A DNA stretch of 64,000 nucleotides from assembly GCA_017744915.1 (NCBI GenBank), contig JAGIAH010000018.1, forward strand, positions 1-64,000, given 5' to 3'. The translations under genes and the position numbers were made by a program. Below the pieces are notes generated by a model, which had not been told where the DNA came from, searched no databases, and saw only the letters and a program-made list of their open reading frames with translations. The DNA is from Agrobacterium tumefaciens (lineage in GTDB: Bacteria; Pseudomonadota; Alphaproteobacteria; Rhizobiales; Rhizobiaceae). Below are positions 1 through 9,831 of this stretch, in pieces; position 1 is the stretch's first letter; each line of letters opens with the position of its first letter.

Positions 1-340
1 GGTACCAGGCCATCAGGTTGTCGGGGCCGCCGAGTTCGGAAGCGGGACGCGCCAGGTTGGCGAGATGGCTGAGCCAGCCCGCCGGGATCAGCGTGAACAC
101 CGCCATGGCGACTGCAAACAGCGGCGAGACGAGGATGGCGCCGAGCACGGCGGCCGTCACGATGCCGATGGTGGCGGCGCGGTTGCCCCAGCCGAGGCCT
201 GCAATGAAGATCGGCAGCGAGGAGGCGGCGTAGAGCACGGACGCAAACGACAGCTGCGCATTCGCACCCAGCACGAGCAGGGTGGCGGCAATGCCGGCGA
301 GAATGCCGGTGGGCAGCACTGTCTGGTTCTTCGTTGTCAC
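1..340 (-). CDS. DUF2232-type integral membrane protein, N-terminal part
   Basis: The frame is open from a GTG at 338-340 to the window edge, so only about 113 N-terminal residues are visible. They begin VTTKNQTVLPTGILAGIAA and form at least three hydrophobic segments separated by short polar turns (LYAASSLPIFIAGLGWGNRA). An AGCAGGA-like ribosome site lies about 10 nt upstream. Gene position, following rpsF-rpsR and normally preceding rplI in rhizobia, together with this sequence fits the DUF2232 membrane family. Its function is not established. A structured 160-nt spacer separates it from rpsR, so its expression may be partly uncoupled from the ribosomal genes. Confidence 0.7.
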   Translation of the reverse strand, partial: MTTKNQTVLPTGILAGIAATLLVLGANAQLSFASVLYAASSLPIFIAGLGWGNRAATIGIVTAAVLGAILVSPLFAVAMAVFTLIPAGWLSHLANLARPASELGGPDNLMAWY

Positions 341-370
341 GGTCTCGCTGTCCTGCTTTTCAAGCAGTTA

Positions 371-411
371 GGGGATCACACCTGAATCACTGTCTCAGGT
401 ACTTCATCCCC
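371..411 (-). promoter_or_regulatory. Two-part hairpin in the leader of the DUF2232 gene
   Basis: GGGGAT at 371-376 pairs with ATCCCC at 406-411. Inside it ACCTGA at 380-385 pairs with TCAGGT at 395-400, leaving a 9-nt loop. The structure lies 30 nt upstream of the GTG start and downstream of the rpsR hairpin. It could be an attenuator or a processing site. No U-tract is present, so it is unlikely to be a simple terminator. Confidence 0.4.
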
Positions 412-459
412 AACATGGGATTTTGGAGTTCCGATCCGCGCCCATCGCGGAAGGGATGA

Positions 460-484
460 ACCCGCTGACTTTCGATCAGCGGGT
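460..484 (-). terminator. Hairpin after rpsR
   Basis: The arms ACCCGCTGA and TCAGCGGGT are perfect 9-bp complements with a 7-nt loop, starting 14 nt after the rpsR stop. The U-tract expected on the minus strand is missing, so this may be a weak terminator or an mRNA-stabilising hairpin. Confidence 0.5.
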
Positions 485-498
485 CCGGTATTTTCAGA

Positions 499-753
499 TT
501 ACGCTACGACGTAGGGCAGCAGGCCGAGGAAGCGGGCGCGCTTGATCGCCTGGGCGAGTTCGCGCTGCTTCTTCTGGGAAACGGCCGTGATGCGGGACGG
601 AACGATCTTGCCGCGCTCGGAAATGTAGCGCTGCAGGAGGCGAACGTCCTTGTAGTCGATCTTCGGCGCGTTGGCGCCCGAGAACGGGCAGGTCTTGCGG
701 CGGCGATGGAACGGACGGCGTGCCTGGGAGGAAGAGGATGATACGTCAGCCAT
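499..753 (-). CDS. rpsR: 30S ribosomal protein S18
   Basis: This 84-residue basic protein matches S18 over its whole length. It has the family core [19 protein letters not shown], then [18 protein letters not shown], and ends in the basic helix [16 protein letters not shown]18 binds 16S rRNA in the platform of the small subunit as a heterodimer with S6. It starts 21 nt downstream of rpsF and is clearly in the same transcript. The N-terminal Ser-rich stretch (residues 2-9) is a variable extension. Confidence 0.97.
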   Translation of the reverse strand: MADVSSSSSQARRPFHRRRKTCPFSGANAPKIDYKDVRLLQRYISERGKIVPSRITAVSQKKQRELAQAIKRARFLGLLPYVVA

Positions 754-774
754 GATTTTTCTCCTTAGCCTCTA

Positions 775-1191
775 TTACGCACGGTCTTCGCGCGGACGGC
801 GTTCGAAGCCGCCTTCACGCGGGCCACGGTCCGGACGGTCGCCATCGCGGCGCGGACGGTCGTCACGGTCGCGCTTCTGCATCATCGCGGACGGGCCTTC
901 TTCGTGGGCTTCGACGGCGATGGTCATGTAGCGAAGAACGTCTTCGTTGATGCGCATCTGGCGCTCTACTTCATGGATGGCGGCCGCCGGAGCGTCGATG
1001 TCCATGAGAGCGTAGTGAGCCTTGCGGTTCTTCTTGATGCGGTAGGTGAGGGACTTCAGACCCCAGTTCTCGATGCGTCCGACTTTGCCGCCGAACGATT
1101 CGATAACGCCCTTGTACTGCTCGACAAGTGCGTCGACCTGCTGGGCAGAAATATCCTGCCGGGCAAGGAAGATGTGTTCGTAAAGAGCCAT
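775..1191 (-). CDS. rpsF: 30S ribosomal protein S6
   Basis: The 138-residue product starts [15 protein letters not shown] and has the S6 ferredoxin-like fold motifs, including [20 protein letters not shown] and [10 protein letters not shown]. The last 35 residues are an acidic/basic low-complexity tail rich in Arg, Asp and Gly, typical of alphaproteobacterial S6 proteins. S6 pairs with S18 in the 30S platform. AAAGG lies 9-13 nt upstream of the ATG. It is the first gene of the rpsF-rpsR operon. Confidence 0.97.
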   Translation of the reverse strand: MALYEHIFLARQDISAQQVDALVEQYKGVIESFGGKVGRIENWGLKSLTYRIKKNRKAHYALMDIDAPAAAIHEVERQMRINEDVLRYMTIAVEAHEEGPSAMMQKRDRDDRPRRDGDRPDRGPREGGFERRPREDRA

Positions 1192-1413
1192 TTAAGCTTT
1201 GCCTTTCTTGCGTTTCGTCCTTCACCCGGCAACGGCGCTAAGCCTCAACGACTGCTCCTGAAAAGGCACGAGGCCTTAAAGCAAGAAAAGCGTTGTTCGA
1301 GACGGTCGAGAGCGGAGACACGGGAGGCCGGAAAAACCTTATGGTTCCTGCTGTTCCGTTGCCGGAACCAGCCCTCCGTTCAGCCACCAGCCAATTGGAC
1401 CGGGTGTTGTGAA

Positions 1414-1448
1414 CAGCGCGCTTATACGGATTTTTGCCCGGAATGCAA
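1414..1448 (-). promoter_or_regulatory. Candidate rpsF promoter
   Basis: On the minus strand TTGCAT (1448-1443) and TATAAG (1426-1421) are separated by 16 nt. This predicts a start near 1414 and a leader of about 220 nt before rpsF. The leader contains a hairpin with arms GGTTCC and GGAACC between about 1345 and 1370. The promoter is inferred from sequence only. Confidence 0.45.
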
Positions 1449-1480
1449 GGGCAAGAGCGAAAAAGCGCGCCGGTCGATCC

Positions 1481-2524
<1,044 letters not shown>

Positions 2525-2745
2525 GGAGGTGTCCCGGTGCTTGGCCAGTTTTGGAAGGTGGTGTGAAACTAATCGGGAATTGCCGCAGTGCAAGAAAAAA
2601 TATGATGAAAAGAAAGGGGAAAACGGGACGGCAAAACCCCTCACAACAGCCTGCCATAGGGCTTCAAGCCTTGACTTCGCCGGCGGGAATGTGAATGGAA
2701 GTCCGAAAGAATAAAGGCAAGGCCAGACAAGAAGGACGACATCCC

Positions 2746-3690
2746 ATGGGTATTGCATTCACATTTCCCGGTCAGGGAAGCCAGGCCGTCGGCATGGGCA
2801 AGGAGCTGGCGGATACCTATCCGGAAGCGCGCGCCGTGTTCCAGGAAGTCGACGAGGCGCTCGATCAGAAGCTTTCCGACATCATGTGGAACGGCCCGGA
2901 AGAGACGCTGACGCTGACGGCGAACGCCCAGCCGGCCCTCATGGCCGTCTCCATGGCGGTCATGCGCGTTCTCGAGGCGCGCGGTTTCAAGCTGTCCGAT
3001 ACGGTTTCTTATGTGGCCGGCCATTCGCTCGGCGAATATTCGGCGCTCTGCGCCGCAGGCACCTTCTCGATTGCCGATACAGCCCGTCTTCTGCGCATTC
3101 GCGGCAATGCCATGCAGGCCGCCGTGCCGGTCGGCGAGGGTGCCATGGCTGCGATCATCGGGTTGGAGCATGATGCGGTCTCAGCCATCTGCGAGGAAGC
3201 GGGCGTGCTCGGCGTCTGCCAGATCGCCAACGACAATGGCGGCGGCCAGCTGGTCATTTCCGGTGGCAAGGCTGCCGTCGAAAAGGCAGCCGCGATCGCT
3301 TCCGAAAAGGGCGCCAAACGCGCCATCATGTTGCCGGTTTCCGCTCCTTTCCACTCCGCGCTGATGGCGCCGGCGGCGGAAGCCATGCGCGAGGCGCTGG
3401 CGAAAGTCGAAAAGCATAATCCTGTGGTGCCGGTCATCGCCAATGTGCGCGCCGCTCCCGTTTCCGACGCCAATGAGATCGCCGCCCTGCTGGTCGAACA
3501 GGTGACGGGCCAGGTGCGCTGGCGCGAGACGGTTGAGTGGTTCGCCGCCAACAACGTGACCCAGCTTTACGAAATCGGCTCCGGCAAGGTGCTGACGGGC
3601 CTTGCCCGCCGTATCGACAAGACAGTGAACGGCGTTGCCGTCAACGGTGCGGCCGATATCGACCAGCTGCTTGCCACGCTTATCGGCTGA
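2746..3690 (+). CDS. fabD: Malonyl-CoA:ACP transacylase
   Basis: FabD moves malonyl groups from CoA to ACP in the cytosolic type II fatty-acid pathway. The 314-residue protein opens with FTFPGQGSQAVGMGK. It has the nucleophile Ser94 in GHSLGEYSA and the catalytic His203 in SAPFHSALM. An in-frame extension of 17 codons exists upstream, but homology and the following MGIAFTFPGQ favour the ATG at 2746. It heads the plus-strand fab cluster, 95 nt ahead of fabG. Confidence 0.97.
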   Translation: MGIAFTFPGQGSQAVGMGKELADTYPEARAVFQEVDEALDQKLSDIMWNGPEETLTLTANAQPALMAVSMAVMRVLEARGFKLSDTVSYVAGHSLGEYSALCAAGTFSIADTARLLRIRGNAMQAAVPVGEGAMAAIIGLEHDAVSAICEEAGVLGVCQIANDNGGGQLVISGGKAAVEKAAAIASEKGAKRAIMLPVSAPFHSALMAPAAEAMREALAKVEKHNPVVPVIANVRAAPVSDANEIAALLVEQVTGQVRWRETVEWFAANNVTQLYEIGSGKVLTGLARRIDKTVNGVAVNGAADIDQLLATLIG

Positions 3691-3785
3691 GGCGGGTTTT
3701 GCCCCGCACCGGCTTTTTATTTTGACAATTCCCGATGCAGAGCCGCAAAACTTCCTGCGGACTTGCCATAAAGAAGGAACGAACC

Positions 3786-4523
3786 ATGTTTGATCTGACA
3801 GGCCGCAAGGCTCTCGTAACCGGCGCGACCGGCGGCATCGGCGAAGAAATCGCCCGCACCCTGCATGCCCAGGGCGCAATCGTCGGCCTGCACGGCACCC
3901 GCGTTGAAAAGCTCGAGGCCCTGGCGGCGGAACTTGGCGACCGCGTCAAGATTTTCCCGGCCAACCTTTCCGACCGCGCCGAAGTCAAGGCGCTGGGTGA
4001 AAAGGCCGAAGCCGAGCTGGAAGGCGTCGATATTCTCGTCAACAATGCCGGCATCACCAAGGATGGCCTCTTTGTACGCATGAGCGACGAGGACTGGGAC
4101 AATGTCATCGAGGTGAACCTGACGGCGATGTTCCGTCTGACGCGCGAGTTGACGCACCCGATGATGCGCCGCCGTTTCGGCCGCATCATCAACATCACCT
4201 CCATCGTCGGCGTCACCGGCAATCCCGGTCAGGTCAACTACTGCGCTTCCAAGGCCGGCATGATCGGTTTTTCGAAGTCGCTGGCGCAGGAAATCGCCAC
4301 CCGCAACGTCACCGTCAATTGCGTGGCCCCGGGCTTCATCGAAAGCGCCATGACCGGCAAGCTGAACGACAAGCAGAAAGAGGCCATCATGGGCGCCATT
4401 CCCATGAAGCGCATGGGCACGGGAGCGGAAATCGCCTCGGCCGTGCTTTACCTTGCTTCCAACGAGGCGGGCTACATGACGGGCCAGACCCTGCACGTTA
4501 ATGGCGGCATGGCGATGATCTGA
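3786..4523 (+). CDS. fabG: 3-oxoacyl-ACP reductase
   Basis: FabG is an NADPH-dependent SDR that reduces beta-ketoacyl-ACP. The 245-residue protein has the cofactor motif TGATGGIGE (12-20) and NNAG (86-89). The catalytic residues are Ser139, Tyr152 and Lys156 (YCASK). The C-terminus is GQTLHVNGGMAMI, as in other FabG proteins. AAGAAGGAAC provides the ribosome site for the ATG at 3786, and the upstream in-frame start at 3735 lacks one. It lies between fabD and acpP. Confidence 0.97.
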   Translation: MFDLTGRKALVTGATGGIGEEIARTLHAQGAIVGLHGTRVEKLEALAAELGDRVKIFPANLSDRAEVKALGEKAEAELEGVDILVNNAGITKDGLFVRMSDEDWDNVIEVNLTAMFRLTRELTHPMMRRRFGRIINITSIVGVTGNPGQVNYCASKAGMIGFSKSLAQEIATRNVTVNCVAPGFIESAMTGKLNDKQKEAIMGAIPMKRMGTGAEIASAVLYLASNEAGYMTGQTLHVNGGMAMI

Positions 4524-4872
4524 GGCGCTCCCAAGGCGTCTTGAAATGATTGCGGCGCTGTTCAGGCATCCTCCCGGGTGTCCCGCGCCGCAAGGCTCCG
4601 CTTGCCGGTTCCGGCGAAATTGCCTGTCATACGCTGTGCTTAGCGCGTTTTCAGGCTTTTCGACCGATTGAAACCATGTTAAGCGGGCCAAGACTGTGAA
4701 CAGTCGTCCCGGAGAGACAGGAAGCCGTTGCGATTTTGTGTGACGATGTCTAGCTTGGACCGGGTTGAACGGGTTTGCCAGCGGTGCCGGATTTGAACGG
4801 CGCATGAGGGCTTCTAACAGGGCAGGGTGCCGAAAGGCATTCCCTTTCAAAATAAAGGTCGAGGAAACCGAC
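4524..4872. other. fabG-acpP intergenic region
   Basis: These 349 nt hold no convincing gene. TTGCGGCGC (4550-4558) can pair with GCGCCGCAA (4585-4593). A palindrome GACTGT-GA-ACAGTC lies at 4692-4705. The acpP ribosome site GAGGAAACC precedes 4873. The length suggests that acpP has its own promoter, as expected for a very highly expressed gene. Confidence 0.5.
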
Positions 4873-5109
4873 ATGAGCGATATCGCAGAACGCGTAAAGA
4901 AAATTGTAATTGATCATCTTGGCGTTGACGCCGACAAGGTTGTTGAAGGCGCCAGCTTCATTGACGATCTGGGCGCTGATTCGCTCGACACCGTTGAACT
5001 GGTCATGGCTTTCGAAGAAGAATTCGGCGTTGAAATCCCCGACGACGCAGCTGACTCGATCCTGACCGTTGGCGACGCCGTCAAGTTCATCGAGAAGGCC
5101 CAGGCCTGA
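4873..5109 (+). CDS. acpP: Acyl carrier protein
   Basis: This 78-residue acidic protein carries growing acyl chains on a 4'-phosphopantetheine arm attached to Ser37 of [13 protein letters not shown]. The four-helix ACP pattern is complete ([19 protein letters not shown] ... [13 protein letters not shown]), and the length is standard. GAGGAAACC upstream sets the start at 4873. It sits between fabG and fabF, and a strong terminator follows. Confidence 0.98.
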   Translation: MSDIAERVKKIVIDHLGVDADKVVEGASFIDDLGADSLDTVELVMAFEEEFGVEIPDDAADSILTVGDAVKFIEKAQA

Positions 5110-5145
5110 TCGACCTTCATCGGGAAGGTGGCATATCTTCCCGTC

Positions 5146-5175
5146 TTGGCCCGGCTTGTCCGGGCCAATGTTTTA
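5146..5175 (+). terminator. Rho-independent terminator after acpP
   Basis: The perfect 9-bp stem TTGGCCCGG / CCGGGCCAA has a 5-nt loop and is followed by TGTTTTATA. It lies 36 nt after the acpP stop, so most acpP transcripts probably end here before fabF. Confidence 0.8.
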
Positions 5176-5360
5176 TAGGCAGGCGGGACGTGCCCGAAGG
5201 GCGCGGGTTCCGGGTGTCGCAAGGGGTTACGGGCCGTAACAACGCTGCCTGTAACTTTCGTGCAAAGATTTAGAAATACTGCAGCCTGTCGCGAGCGCCA
5301 TTCCACGGTGCCCGGCGTTGCAGAAAGACCGATGATTTGGATAAGGGCGGAGCATTGGCG

Positions 5361-6623
5361 ATGAGGCGTGTCGTTATCACCGGTACCGGCATGGTATCTC
5401 CTCTTGGATGCGGAACGGAAGTGACCTGGGAACGGCTTTTGGCCGGCCAGAACGGCGCCCGTCTCGTGACGGAATTCGAGGTCGAGGACCTGCCCGCAAA
5501 GATCGCCTGCCGCATTCCCGTCGGCGATGGCTCCGATGGCACCTTCAATGCCGATGACTGGATGGAGCCCAAGGAACAGCGCAAGGTCGATCCCTTCATC
5601 GTTTACGGCATGGCTGCCGCCGACATGGCGCTTGCCGATGCCAACTGGCATCCGGAAACGGATGAGGACCAGATTGCCACCGGCGTTCTGATCGGCTCCG
5701 GCATCGGCGGTCTGGAAGGCATCGTCGAGGCGGGTTACACGCTGCGCGACAAGGGCCCGCGCCGCATTTCGCCATTCTTCATTCCCGGCCGTCTGATCAA
5801 CCTCGTATCCGGCCAGGTTTCCATTCGCCACAAGCTGCGTGGACCGAACCACGCCGTGGTGACCGCCTGCTCGACCGGCGCGCACGCCATTGGCGATGCA
5901 GCCCGCCTGATCGCGCTTGGCGACGCCGACGTCATGGTCGCCGGTGGCGCCGAATCGCCGGTCTGCCGCATTTCGCTTGCCGGTTTTGCCGCCTGCAAGG
6001 CGCTTTCGACCCAGCACAACGACGATCCGCAGAAGGCTTCGCGCCCCTATGACCGCGACCGCGACGGTTTCGTTATGGGCGAGGGCGCCGGCATCGTCGT
6101 TCTCGAAGAACTCGAGCATGCCAAGGCACGCGGCGCGAAGATTTACGCCGAAGTCGTCGGTTACGGCCTTTCCGGTGATGCCTATCACATCACGGCTCCG
6201 TCCGAGGACGGCGACGGTGCCTATCGCTGCATGTCGATGGCGCTGAAGCGCGCCGGCCTGACGGCGGATGATATCGACTACATCAACGCCCACGGCACCT
6301 CCACCATGGCTGACACGATCGAGCTTGGTGCTGTGGAGCGCCTGGTCGGCGAATCGGCTCCAAAGATTTCCATGTCTTCCACCAAGTCGGCCACCGGCCA
6401 TCTTCTCGGTGCTGCCGGCGCCATCGAGGCGATTTTCGCGACGCTTGCGATCCGCGACAACATCGTTCCGCCGACGCTCAACCTCGACAATCCCGATGTC
6501 GAGACGAAGATCGACCTCGTGCCGCACAAGGCACGCAAGCGGCAGGTCAATGTGGCGCTCTCGAATTCCTTCGGTTTCGGCGGCACCAACGCCTCCCTCG
6601 TGCTGCGTCGTTACGAAGCATAA
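5361..6623 (+). CDS. fabF: 3-oxoacyl-ACP synthase II
   Basis: FabF condenses malonyl-ACP with acyl-ACP during chain elongation. The 420-residue product starts MRRVVITGTGMVSPLG. The catalytic triad is Cys170 (TACSTGAHAIG), His311 (NAHGTST) and His347 (ATGHLLGAAG), with the conserved Lys342 beside it. The C-terminus is NSFGFGGTNASLVLRR. GGAG at 5349-5352 supports the ATG at 5361 rather than an upstream TTG. It is in the fab cluster but behind the acpP terminator. Confidence 0.97.
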   Translation: MRRVVITGTGMVSPLGCGTEVTWERLLAGQNGARLVTEFEVEDLPAKIACRIPVGDGSDGTFNADDWMEPKEQRKVDPFIVYGMAAADMALADANWHPETDEDQIATGVLIGSGIGGLEGIVEAGYTLRDKGPRRISPFFIPGRLINLVSGQVSIRHKLRGPNHAVVTACSTGAHAIGDAARLIALGDADVMVAGGAESPVCRISLAGFAACKALSTQHNDDPQKASRPYDRDRDGFVMGEGAGIVVLEELEHAKARGAKIYAEVVGYGLSGDAYHITAPSEDGDGAYRCMSMALKRAGLTADDIDYINAHGTSTMADTIELGAVERLVGESAPKISMSSTKSATGHLLGAAGAIEAIFATLAIRDNIVPPTLNLDNPDVETKIDLVPHKARKRQVNVALSNSFGFGGTNASLVLRRYEA

Positions 6624-6986
6624 TCGCGGCGGCGGTTTGCCGTCGCGGTGGCGTCCGCGCCGCAAGCCGCTCGTGGCGGTTGCGGCGTTCTCCTGCCGGA
6701 CGCTGACAAGCATGTTCTTTCCTTTGAAGAACGCATTGCGGCTTGCGAAAGTCATTCCGATTTTCGCGCCGATATTGTAGTCGTTTATGGAAGGCGTTTG
6801 CCGGTTCGGGATAATTTCCGGCCGCAGGCGGCTTCCTCCAGCGGCTTTGTCCGAAACGATGTTCGTGAAGCAGCATATCAGGGCTTCACGATATCTCCAT
6901 GTGGTGCGGGAAGGCATTCCGAACCTGTTTTTGCCGCATTACCTGCGCAAAAAGCGCTGACAACGCCGAACTGAAAAGGACCGACG
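6624..6986. other. fabF-mltG intergenic region
   Basis: These 363 nt hold no gene that I can support. A GC-rich imperfect hairpin (CGCGGCGGC / GCCGTCGCG, 6626-6650) follows the fabF stop without a U-tract. The remainder probably contains the mltG promoter, but no box is clear. Confidence 0.4.
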
Positions 6987-8207
6987 GTGAGCGACACGAA
7001 CCAGAACAGCCAGGGACCATACGGACAAAACGGCGCGGGCGAAGGCAATCGCGGCCCGATCATTCCGAAATCCCCGACGGAGGCCCTGCGGCCGGAAAAG
7101 GTGCCGGCGCCGCCGAAGCGCTCCCGCAAGGCCCATGGCCAGCTTGTGATCTTCCTGAATTTCCTGATGACGCTTGCGGTCGCCGTCTGTGTGCTGGCCA
7201 TTGTCGCCTTTTATTACATGATCAATGCGTTCCAGGAGCCCGGTCCGCTTCAGACGAACACCCACTTCACGGTGCGCAATGGTGCGGGCATCATCGAGAT
7301 CGCCAATAATCTCGAGCGCAACGAGGTTATTTCAAATGCCCGCGTCTTCCGCCTGATGACGGGCAGCTACCTGCAAAAGGACCAGACGCTGAAGGCCGGC
7401 GAATATGAGATCAAGGCCGGCGCATCGATGAAGGACATCATGCTGCTGCTGGAATCCGGCAAGTCGATCCTTTATTCCGTGTCGCTGCCGGAGGGCCTGA
7501 CCGTGAAGCAGATGTTCGCGCGCCTTGCCGCAGACGACGTGCTGGACGGCGAACTGCCCTCGGCCCTGCCGTCGGAAGGCAGCCTGCGGCCCGATACCTA
7601 TCGTTTTACCCGAGGCACCAAGCGCGAAGAGATCATCAACCAGATGAGTGCGGCGCAGGACAAGCTGATCGACATGATCTGGGAAAGGCGCGACCCCGAC
7701 CTGCCGATCAAGACCGTCGAGGAATTCGTGACACTTGCCTCGATCGTCGAGAAGGAAACCGGCAAGGATGACGAGCGCGCCCATGTCGCCTCCGTCTTCT
7801 ATAATCGCCTGAAGAAGGGCATGCGCCTGCAATCCGATCCGACGATCATCTACGGCCTGTTCGGCGGCGAGGGCAAACCCTCCGACCGTCCGATCTACCA
7901 GTCGGACCTGCAGAAACAGACGCCGTTCAACACCTATGTGATCAAGGGTCTGCCGCCGTCGCCCATCGCCAATCCGGGCCGGGCGGCGCTTGAGGCCGTT
8001 GCCAATCCATGGCGCACGGACGACCTTTATTTCGTGGCCGACGGCACGGGTGGCCACGTCTTTGCCAAGACGCTGGAAGAGCACAACGCCAATGTGCGCC
8101 GCTGGCGCAAGATCGAGGCCGAAAAGGCGGCCTCCGGCGGCAATCCCGAAGTTGTCGTGGATGGCCAGCCGGGCGGCGCCGAGGCGGAAAAACCGGCCAA
8201 CAACTGA
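6987..8207 (+). CDS. mltG: Endolytic murein transglycosylase MltG
   Basis: MltG cuts nascent peptidoglycan strands at the inner membrane and limits glycan length. The 406-residue product starts at GTG, with a ribosome site AAAAGGA. It has a Pro-rich cytosolic N-terminus, one membrane segment (about 52-76) and a periplasmic YceG domain. The catalytic Glu lies in ASIVEKETGKDDERA, followed by the family signature VFYNRLKKGMRLQSDPT. YceG next to fab genes is a common arrangement. A Rho-independent terminator follows. Confidence 0.95.
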   Translation: MSDTNQNSQGPYGQNGAGEGNRGPIIPKSPTEALRPEKVPAPPKRSRKAHGQLVIFLNFLMTLAVAVCVLAIVAFYYMINAFQEPGPLQTNTHFTVRNGAGIIEIANNLERNEVISNARVFRLMTGSYLQKDQTLKAGEYEIKAGASMKDIMLLLESGKSILYSVSLPEGLTVKQMFARLAADDVLDGELPSALPSEGSLRPDTYRFTRGTKREEIINQMSAAQDKLIDMIWERRDPDLPIKTVEEFVTLASIVEKETGKDDERAHVASVFYNRLKKGMRLQSDPTIIYGLFGGEGKPSDRPIYQSDLQKQTPFNTYVIKGLPPSPIANPGRAALEAVANPWRTDDLYFVADGTGGHVFAKTLEEHNANVRRWRKIEAEKAASGGNPEVVVDGQPGGAEAEKPANN

Positions 8208-8215
8208 TAATCGCG

Positions 8216-8248
8216 ACCGGGCCCTGCGATCTACAGGGCCCGGTTTTG
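8216..8248 (+). terminator. Rho-independent terminator after mltG
   Basis: The perfect 11-bp GC-rich stem ACCGGGCCCTG / CAGGGCCCGGT has a 7-nt loop and runs into TTTT. It lies 9 nt after the mltG stop. Confidence 0.9.
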
Positions 8249-8274
8249 TAAGGCATGACGGGGGGCTTCCAGAT

Positions 8275-9162
8275 ATGACATTGCAATCGATGACCGGCTT
8301 TGCGCGCAGCGAAGGGACCTCCGGCCGTTACCGCTGGGCGTGGGAATTGCGTTCGGTGAACGGCAAGGGGCTCGATGTGCGTCTGCGCCTGCCCACCGGT
8401 CTGGAGGCCTTGGAAACCGGCCTGCGGGAAATCGCCGGCGTGCGCCTTTCCCGCGGTAATGTTCAGGCCGGGCTGACGCTGGCGATTGCGGAAAACCGGC
8501 TGGAAGCTGTCATCAACCGCGATGCGCTCGCTGCGGTTCTGGCGCTCAAGAAAGAACTTGGCGATGTTGTTGACGACAAGCCGCTGAGCTTCGATACCCT
8601 GCTCACGCTGCGCGGTCTGGTCGATTTTCGCGAGGCGGAAGACGATGAGGCGGCGCAGGCTGCGCGCAACGGCGATGTGCTTGCCGGTTTTGCCGTTGCC
8701 GTTGAAAAACTGAAGGATATGCGCGAGCGGGAAGGGGCTTCGCTGTTTGCCATCCTGTCCGGCCATATCAACCGCATTGAACAGCTTGTGGACATCATCG
8801 AAAACGATCCCTCCCGCCAGCCGGCGCAGATCGCGGCGCGACTTGCCCAGCAGATCGCGCTTATCGGTGAAGGCATGCACGGGCTCGACCGGGACCGGCT
8901 GCATGCCGAAGCGGCGCTGCTCGCCACCAAGGCGGATCTGCGCGAGGAGATCGACCGGCTGCGCGCCCATGTGCAGGCGTCTCGCGAGCTTTTGGAGAAT
9001 GGCGGGCCGGTGGGCCGCAAGCTCGATTTTCTTGCACAGGAATTTAACCGTGAGTCGAATACAATCTGTTCCAAATCGAATGCCAGTGCGGTAACCGCAG
9101 CGGGCATAGAGCTGAAAGTGGTGATCGACCAGTTTCGCGAGCAGGTTCAAAATCTGGAGTAG
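8275..9162 (+). CDS. yicC: YicC-family endoribonuclease
   Basis: The 295-residue product opens with the YicC signature [14 protein letters not shown] and [16 protein letters not shown]. It ends with the conserved DUF1732 segment, which includes [22 protein letters not shown]. YicC proteins are now regarded as stress-linked endoribonucleases that act in RNA turnover. The start at 8275 matches the family N-terminus, although the frame stays open upstream. It is followed after 5 nt by gmk, a pairing also seen in other bacteria, and follows the mltG terminator. Confidence 0.93.
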   Translation: MTLQSMTGFARSEGTSGRYRWAWELRSVNGKGLDVRLRLPTGLEALETGLREIAGVRLSRGNVQAGLTLAIAENRLEAVINRDALAAVLALKKELGDVVDDKPLSFDTLLTLRGLVDFREAEDDEAAQAARNGDVLAGFAVAVEKLKDMREREGASLFAILSGHINRIEQLVDIIENDPSRQPAQIAARLAQQIALIGEGMHGLDRDRLHAEAALLATKADLREEIDRLRAHVQASRELLENGGPVGRKLDFLAQEFNRESNTICSKSNASAVTAAGIELKVVIDQFREQVQNLE

Positions 9163-9167
9163 ACCCT

Positions 9168-9830
9168 ATGGTCCCGGTGAATAATTCTCACGTCACGATT
9201 GCCCGCAGGGGGCTAATGCTGGTGATTTCTTCGCCATCGGGCGCGGGCAAATCCACGATCGCGCGCAACCTGCTCGAGAAAGACAAGAATATCAGCCTTT
9301 CGGTCAGCGTCACGACGCGGACACGCCGCCATAGCGAGATCGAGGGTATCCACTACCACTTCATCTCCAAGCGCGATTTCGAGCGCATGCGCGACAATGA
9401 TGAATTGCTGGAATGGGCCGAAGTCCACGGCAATTTTTATGGTACGCCGCGCGAGCCGGTCGAAGCGGCTATGGCCACCGGCCGCGACATGCTGTTCGAC
9501 ATCGACTGGCAGGGCGCAGAGCAGCTGCAGGACAAGATGAAGGCCGACGTCGTTTCGATCTTCATCCTGCCGCCGACCATGACCGAGTTGCAGTCACGCC
9601 TGCACCGCCGCGCCGAGGATACTGAAGAGGTCATCAAGACCCGTCTCCTCAATTCCCGTGCCGAAATCGAGCACTGGCGCGACTATGACTATGTCATCCT
9701 CAACGACGACCTGCAGGCCGCCTTCGAGGCCATTGAAGCGATCGTCAAGGCCGAACGTGTCCGCCGCGACCGCCGCCATGGCATGTTCGACTTCGTGAGG
9801 GCGTTGCTTGAGGAAGAGCCGCAGCTCTGA
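9168..9830 (+). CDS. gmk: Guanylate kinase
   Basis: Gmk phosphorylates GMP to GDP using ATP. The 220-residue protein has the P-loop [10 protein letters not shown] at residues 21-30. The GMP-binding segments include [19 protein letters not shown] and the lid region [18 protein letters not shown]. The first 14 residues are a short extension relative to E. coli Gmk. It follows yicC by 5 nt and converges with the hydrolase gene, with only one base between the stops. Confidence 0.97.
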   Translation: MVPVNNSHVTIARRGLMLVISSPSGAGKSTIARNLLEKDKNISLSVSVTTRTRRHSEIEGIHYHFISKRDFERMRDNDELLEWAEVHGNFYGTPREPVEAAMATGRDMLFDIDWQGAEQLQDKMKADVVSIFILPPTMTELQSRLHRRAEDTEEVIKTRLLNSRAEIEHWRDYDYVILNDDLQAAFEAIEAIVKAERVRRDRRHGMFDFVRALLEEEPQL

Positions 9831-9831
9831 T

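Noticed and set aside
3688-3722. Terminator between fabD and fabG
   Set aside because: The GCGGG/CCCGC stem is short and the T-rich stretch is offset from it; at most weak attenuation.
4914-6917. A 667-codon open frame on the minus strand across acpP-fabF
   Set aside because: It lies opposite fabF, whose protein is unmistakable. GC-rich codon bias on the real strand keeps the opposite strand open.
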